Positions 22,294 to 26,270 of a DNA stretch of 26,270 nucleotides are shown here, in pieces (the first letter of the stretch is position 1; every line of letters starts with the position of its first letter). The stretch covers positions 1 through 26,270 of the forward strand of contig CAVOBC010000016.1 of NCBI GenBank assembly GCA_963693635.1, read 5' to 3'. The DNA is from CAVOBC01 sp963693635 (GTDB taxonomy: Bacteria; Pseudomonadota; Gammaproteobacteria; Pseudomonadales; Azotimanducaceae). The notes under the pieces are model-generated. The model was given only the letters and a program-made list of their open reading frames with translations. It searched no databases and was not told the DNA's origin. Position numbers and translations under genes: made by a program.

Positions 22294-22373
22294 AGCCTGG
22301 CGAGGACAATTTGGGAGTCTGGATGCGATACTGCAAGTTCGCGATTCTACACTCAACAAGGTCACGCCCTTCC

Positions 22374-23198
22374 ATGTCTTTGCCTTTGTCTTTGCCTCTC
22401 GGCGTCTCAAATACCAGCCATCTTAAAAGACGCTGTCTCTGGCAATGCGTCATCGCACTCGCCGTGTTGGGAGCGCCCCTTACACTGCACGCCCAGGCGA
22501 ATACGCGGTACGCGCAGGCCAGTACACTGCGGCCGTTCAATGCCGTCTACACGGCCGACTATCAGGGCATGCCTGTGCGTGCAAAGGCGGTTCGCGAGTT
22601 GCAGGCGGGCCCCGACGGCGTGTGGACATTTACCTCGTCAGCAAAGGCACTCTTTGCGTCGATTCAGGAAGCGAGCGAGTTCCACCTGAGGAGCGGCAAC
22701 ATCGAGCCTGCGAGCTATCACTACAAACGATCCGGATTAGGCCGGGCGCGCAAGAACCGCATCGATTTCGACTGGCGAGGCGGTACCGCCGACGGCGAAC
22801 GATCAGACGGCAGAACCTGGCAACTTGAACTCGCTGGAGGCACGCAGGACAAACTGGGCTACCAACTGCAAATGCGTCTCGATCTGCTTGCCGCGCAAGT
22901 ATCGCGACAGGAAGGTCAACCCTGGCCCACGCTGCGTTATCAAATCGCGGACGGGCGTCGACTGCGCGAGTACCTGTTCGAAGTGGCTGCGGAAGAAGTC
23001 GTCACCACCCCGGTCGGCCAACTCAACACGATTCGGCTTGAGCGCGTGCGCGACCGTGACGACCGCACGTCAACCGTATGGCTGGCGCTGGACTGGGATT
23101 TCCTGATGGTTCGCTTTGAGCAGCGCGAGGAAAAAAGCGGCTTCGACCTCTCCCTCAAAAATGCGACCATCGAGGGACGACCGATTACGGGCCTCTAA
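22374..23198 (+). CDS. DUF3108-containing exported protein
   Basis: This protein of about 274 residues has a signal segment (LKRRCLWQCVIALAVLGAPLTLHAQA) followed by a DUF3108-type beta-rich domain. It shows RPFNAVYTADYQGMPVRAKAVREL near the start of the mature part, WTFTSSAKALFASIQEASEF, then YHYKRSGLGRARKNRIDFDW, LDLLAAQVSRQEG and VVTTPVGQLNTIRLERVRD. The family lies in the periplasm or outer envelope and has no firm function. The start is uncertain: ATG at 22374 gives a reasonable signal peptide, while ATG at 22323 has a GGAG five bases ahead but a long N-terminal region. In many gammaproteobacteria DUF3108 follows purM-purN; these are missing here. It converges with dcd, with about 106 bp between and no clear terminator. 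Confidence 0.82.
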   Translation: MSLPLSLPLGVSNTSHLKRRCLWQCVIALAVLGAPLTLHAQANTRYAQASTLRPFNAVYTADYQGMPVRAKAVRELQAGPDGVWTFTSSAKALFASIQEASEFHLRSGNIEPASYHYKRSGLGRARKNRIDFDWRGGTADGERSDGRTWQLELAGGTQDKLGYQLQMRLDLLAAQVSRQEGQPWPTLRYQIADGRRLREYLFEVAAEEVVTTPVGQLNTIRLERVRDRDDRTSTVWLALDWDFLMVRFEQREEKSGFDLSLKNATIEGRPITGL

Positions 23199-23304
23199 CA
23201 GGTCACTCGCCGATACCCTCTTCACGGGTGCATCGAACCAGATGGGGGACTGCTGTAAAAGCCCATGACACCGGCATGATGCACGATCAATGGACTTCGA
23301 ACGT

Positions 23305-23871
23305 TCAGGCCCTCGGCAGCGTAACGCCGCGCTGGCCCTGATATTTACCGCCCCGATCAAGATACGAGACCTCACAGGGTTCATCCGACTCGAAGAAAAG
23401 CATCTGAGCAACGCCTTCGTTGGCATAGATCTTGGCGGGCAATGTCGTTGTGTTCGAGAATTCGAGCGTTACGTGCCCTTCCCATTCGGGCTCGAGGGGA
23501 GTGACATTCACGATGATGCCGCAGCGCGCATAGGTCGACTTGCCGACGCAGATCGTGAGGACGTTGCGCGGAATGCGGAAGTACTCGACCGTGCGCGCCA
23601 GCGCAAACGAGTTTGGCGGCACCACACAAACGTCGCTTTTGACGTCCACAAAACTTCTCTCATCGAACCTCTTCGGATCGACGGTCGCCGAGTGGATGTT
23701 CGTGAACACCTTGAATTCATCGGCGCAACGGACGTCGTAGCCGTAGCTCGACGTGCCGTAGGAGATGACCTTGCCTGCCCCCGCGTCCCGGACCTGTGTC
23801 GGCTCAAACGGTTCGATCATGCCCATGCTCGCGGCCTGATGCCGAATCCACCGATCAGCTTTTATCGACAT
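23305..23871 (-). CDS. dcd: dCTP deaminase
   Basis: This enzyme deaminates dCTP to dUTP and ammonia, feeding dTMP synthesis through dUTPase. The 188-residue protein has the family start MSIKADRWIR, SYGTSSYGYDVR, the phosphate-binding motif GKSTYARCG (110-118) and the strand GHVTLEFSN with Glu137 in the place of catalytic Glu138 of E. coli. VAQMLFFESDEPCEVSYLDRGGKYQGQ closes the domain. The ATG at 23871 lies 24 bp after the mrp/apbC stop, so the two are probably cotranscribed. Length and ending fit the Pseudomonas-type enzyme. A fused deaminase-dUTPase is unlikely in this phylum. Confidence 0.96.
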   Translation of the reverse strand: MSIKADRWIRHQAASMGMIEPFEPTQVRDAGAGKVISYGTSSYGYDVRCADEFKVFTNIHSATVDPKRFDERSFVDVKSDVCVVPPNSFALARTVEYFRIPRNVLTICVGKSTYARCGIIVNVTPLEPEWEGHVTLEFSNTTTLPAKIYANEGVAQMLFFESDEPCEVSYLDRGGKYQGQRGVTLPRA

Positions 23872-23895
23872 ATCTTCACTTACTCGCGTCTGTGA

Positions 23896-24708
23896 TCAAT
23901 CGTCGACGATCCGAATCGCCGGACCCGTCGGGCCAGTGCCCACCCGGTCGACAACCGCTCTCGCGATCAGTTTGAAGCGATTGGCGATGTCGCCGTCAGG
24001 CTCGTTGGCCACCGGCGGCCGACCGGCATCGCTCAGCATGCGGATGTCCATCGACAGCGGCAGTTGCGCCAGCAAGTCGACGCCATACTCCCGGGCAATC
24101 GCGTCGCCTCCGCCTGACCCAAACACCGCTTCCTCGTGGCCGCACTCTGTGCACACATGGGTGCTCATGTTCTCCACGATGCCGAGAACCGGAACGTCCA
24201 CTTTGCGGAACATTTCGATCCCCTTGCGCGCGTCGATCAGCGCGATGTCCTGGGGGGTTGTCACCACCAGTGCCCCGGACAGGGGCACCTGCTGCGACAG
24301 CGTCAATTGAATGTCACCGGTTCCTGGCGGCATGTCGACGACCAGGATGTCCACCTCATCCCAGCGCGTCTGGGTCAACAGTTGCTGCAATGCGCCACTC
24401 GCCATTGGACCCCGCCAGACCGCGGGTGTCCGCTCATCTTTGAGGAAGCTCATCGACATGCATTGCACGCCGTACGCGATGATCGGCAGAAGCTGATTGT
24501 TAGTGACTTCTGGCTTCGTACCTTCTGCGATTCCCAGCATCAGGCCCTGGCTGGGCCCGTAGATGTCGGCATCAAGCAGCCCAACCGTGTTGCCGTCGGC
24601 GGCGAGCGCAAGTGCAAGGTTCGTGGCCACGGTCGATTTGCCAACGCCGCCCTTTCCCGACGCAACCGCCACAACGTGACGCACACCCGGAAGTTGAAGT
24701 TTGTTCAT
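23896..24708 (-). CDS. apbC: Mrp/ApbC iron-sulfur cluster carrier ATPase
   Basis: This MinD-like P-loop ATPase carries and hands on Fe-S clusters in the cytoplasm. The deviant Walker A is GKGGVGKS (18-25), followed by DADIYGPSQ, VDMPPGTGD and the CxxC pair (Cys186, Cys189 in HVCTECG) that holds a cluster between two monomers. At 270 residues it lacks the N-terminal MIP18-type domain of the 369-residue E. coli Mrp. I take the ATG at 24708; a GTG three codons earlier is also in frame. It is divergent from metG, as mrp is in E. coli, and followed by dcd. Possible clients include the Fe-S-type TrpRS in this window, but nothing here shows this. Confidence 0.93.
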   Translation of the reverse strand: MNKLQLPGVRHVVAVASGKGGVGKSTVATNLALALAADGNTVGLLDADIYGPSQGLMLGIAEGTKPEVTNNQLLPIIAYGVQCMSMSFLKDERTPAVWRGPMASGALQQLLTQTRWDEVDILVVDMPPGTGDIQLTLSQQVPLSGALVVTTPQDIALIDARKGIEMFRKVDVPVLGIVENMSTHVCTECGHEEAVFGSGGGDAIAREYGVDLLAQLPLSMDIRMLSDAGRPPVANEPDGDIANRFKLIARAVVDRVGTGPTGPAIRIVDD

Positions 24709-25053
24709 TGCTGGCACGGTTCAGGGTCTTTTATAAGTGAGTAGGAAAAATCTCCCGGGGACAAATCTCCGGGGAAAAATAGCTGGGCCAAATCACCCAG
24801 CGACAAAGCAATCACTGGCAGGTAATTTTGGACTAACAGCCATCTGCACCCCGTCGTCGAGGGGCAGTATTAAACCCCATCTGCTACTCTTACGCACCGT
24901 CCTTTCCACCCAATCAGGCCCGTCCCCGGGCTGATCATCGGGGAGCACGCAGACCGGTGAGCAACGGCAAGCGAGAGAACAGGGTAAGCCCCCACGCCAC
25001 GCACCCCCGCGCCAACCACAAGTGCCAAGCAGACCACAGCAAGAAGACCGAAC
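24709..25053. other. Gene-free divergent gap between apbC and metG
   Basis: This stretch of about 345 bp holds an imperfect direct duplication (AATCTCCCGGGGACAA and AATCTCCGGGGAAAA, 24749-24780) and a hairpin (GCTGGG/CCCAGC, 24782-24801). A TATAAA-like hexamer around 24731-24736 on the minus strand could serve apbC. No protein or RNA gene is recognisable. Confidence 0.5.
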
Positions 25054-26270
25054 ATGTCCAGAGACACGCCCCGAAAGATTCTGGTGACCAGCGCACTGCC
25101 GAACGCCAACGGTGACATTCACCTGGGGCACCTGCTCGAACACATCCAGACCGACATTTGGGTCAGATTCCAGCGCCTGCGCGGCCATGACTGCATTTAC
25201 TGTTGCGCGGACGACACCCACGGCACCGCGATCATGCTGCGTGCCGAGCAACTCGGTGTCACGCCGGAAACCCTGATCGCAGAGGTGCAGGATGACCACG
25301 AACGCGACTTTCGCGGCTTTCTTATCAGCCACGACAACTATTACTCAACGCACTCCCCGGAGAATCGCAAGTACTCGGAACTGATTTACCACCGGCTCGA
25401 GGAGGCCGGCAAGATCGTCAAGCGGTCAGTCAATCAGCTTTACGATCCAGACAAAGCGCTGTTCCTGGCCGACCGGTACATTGTCGGCGGCTGTCCGAAG
25501 TGCAAGACCGAAGGCCAGTATGGCGACAACTGTGAGGCGTGCGGTGCAACTTACGACGCGACCGACCTCATCTCACCGGTCTCTGCCCTCACCGGGAGCG
25601 TGCCGGTACTGCGCGAATCCGAGCACCATTTCTTTGAGCTGTCAGCATTCACCGACTTCCTGACCACCTGGACACGGAGCGGCACTCTGCACGAGCAGGT
25701 TGCCAACAAGCTGAGCGAGTGGCTGGACGCCGGCCTCAAGGACTGGGACATCAGCCGCGACGCGCCCTATTTCGGCTTCCTGATACCGGGGACAGACGCC
25801 AAGTATTTCTATGTCTGGCTCGACGCACCCATCGGCTACATGGCCAGCTTCCGCAACTATTGCGACCGTGAAGGTGTCGATTTCGACGCGTACTGGCGCA
25901 AAGACTCGGACGCCGAAGTGCATCACTTCATCGGCAAAGACATCATCAACTTTCATGCGCTGTTCTGGCCTGCGATGCTCGACTGCGCCAACTTTCGTAC
26001 ACCGACGAAGGTTCACGCACACGGCTTCGTCACCGTAGACGGCCAAAAGATGTCGAAGTCCCGCGGCACCTTCATCAATGCGCGCACCTACCTTGAACAT
26101 CTGAATCCGGATTACCTGAGATACTATTTTGCCACCAAACTGTCGCCGGGCATCGACGACCTGGATATCAACCTGCCCGACTTCGTCCAGCGAGTGAACA
26201 GCGATCTCGTCGGCAAAGTTGTGAACATCGCGAGCCGCTGCGCCGGCTTCATCAACAAGCAGTTTGACGG
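25054..26270 (+). CDS. metG: Methionyl-tRNA synthetase, N-terminal part (3' end outside window)
   Basis: MetG charges both elongator and initiator tRNA-Met. The first 405 codons are present and the frame stays open to the edge. The HIGH-type motif is in NANGDIHLGH (17-26). A zinc knuckle has Cys147, Cys150, Cys160 and Cys163 (CPKC...CEAC), and the KMSKS loop is at 332-336. The block FHALFWPAML and GFVTVDGQ are typical of the longer, E. coli-like class; the C-terminal dimerisation domain would lie outside. The ATG at 25054 is followed directly by the family start RKILVTSALPNANG. It is divergent from mrp/apbC, an arrangement shared with E. coli. Confidence 0.96.
   Translation, partial: MSRDTPRKILVTSALPNANGDIHLGHLLEHIQTDIWVRFQRLRGHDCIYCCADDTHGTAIMLRAEQLGVTPETLIAEVQDDHERDFRGFLISHDNYYSTHSPENRKYSELIYHRLEEAGKIVKRSVNQLYDPDKALFLADRYIVGGCPKCKTEGQYGDNCEACGATYDATDLISPVSALTGSVPVLRESEHHFFELSAFTDFLTTWTRSGTLHEQVANKLSEWLDAGLKDWDISRDAPYFGFLIPGTDAKYFYVWLDAPIGYMASFRNYCDREGVDFDAYWRKDSDAEVHHFIGKDIINFHALFWPAMLDCANFRTPTKVHAHGFVTVDGQKMSKSRGTFINARTYLEHLNPDYLRYYFATKLSPGIDDLDINLPDFVQRVNSDLVGKVVNIASRCAGFINKQFD

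Larger units (their letters stand above)
21931..22373. other. Gene-free divergent gap with element B and tandem repeats
   Basis: This stretch of about 440 bp lies between the DUF2066 and DUF3108 genes. It holds copy B of the dispersed element, a 12-bp tandem repeat (22101-22133) and three 12-bp GCAACCTTCGCG boxes (22247-22293). Long open frames cross it but show only low-complexity sequence. Here other gammaproteobacteria often have purM and purN. Confidence 0.6.

Noticed and set aside
21943..22689. 248-codon plus-strand frame across the DUF2066-DUF3108 gap
   Set aside because: It crosses element B and tandem repeats and then runs out of frame over the DUF3108 gene; no domain pattern.
25642..26100. 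Minus-strand frame inside metG
   Set aside because: metG is certain on the plus strand; the frame is a GC-driven shadow.
1..26270. CRISPR arrays, tRNA or rRNA genes, phage genes
   Set aside because: No regularly spaced repeats of 25-40 bp with unique spacers, no cloverleaf or rRNA-like stretch, and no integrase, transposase or phage structural gene was seen.

Overview
The window is chromosomal DNA of a GC-rich gammaproteobacterium. This rests on gene content and order: yciK-like SDR near rluB, scpB and scpA; yciO and yciB; mnmC; a DUF2066-perM-hda run; and mrp (apbC) divergent from metG. It is mostly housekeeping core genome. No tRNA, rRNA, CRISPR array, phage or intact transposase was seen. 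I cannot name a genus.

Layout. (1) 1-1710, plus strand: the end of an exopolysaccharide-type sugar phosphate transferase, a YciK-like dehydrogenase with a damaged C-terminus, and a shrunken GGDEF (diguanylate cyclase) remnant. (2) 1892-6744, minus strand: yciO, trpS, scpA, scpB, rluB (tRNA charging, chromosome segregation, 23S rRNA pseudouridylation). (3) 6905-11639, plus strand: yciB, pdxJ, a membrane-tethered cold-shock-domain protein, a mercaptopyruvate-type sulfurtransferase and mnmC. mnmC runs 38 bp into the convergent serA-type phosphoglycerate dehydrogenase gene (11602-12786). (4) 13095-14350, plus strand: two overlapping small genes that look like the propeptide and the front half of a secreted zincin metallopeptidase, without the catalytic centre. 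(5) 14397-21930, minus strand: a seven-gene co-directional run: DUF2066, PerM-like permease, hda, a second MurG-like glycosyltransferase, an M20 amidohydrolase, an ABC ATPase and its permease. The last four overlap one another and look like a coupled module. (6) 22374-23198, plus strand: a DUF3108 protein. (7) 23305-24708, minus strand: mrp/apbC and dcd. (8) 25054 to the edge, plus strand: metG, cut by the window end.

The most unusual items are: a dispersed element of about 105-120 bp with three predicted hairpins, present twice in opposite orientations (1714-1833 and 21938-22043); the four-gene MurG-like/M20/ABC module, whose MurG resembles Firmicutes coccal MurG more than the usual proteobacterial enzyme; the catalytically empty split zincin pair; a tryptophanyl-tRNA synthetase with a four-cysteine iron-sulfur-type motif; and a cold-shock domain tethered to the membrane by a serine-rich repeat linker. 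Short tandem duplications recur in several intergenic gaps and, as multiples of 3 bp, inside several genes. Functions are inferred from remembered family motifs; no database search was run.
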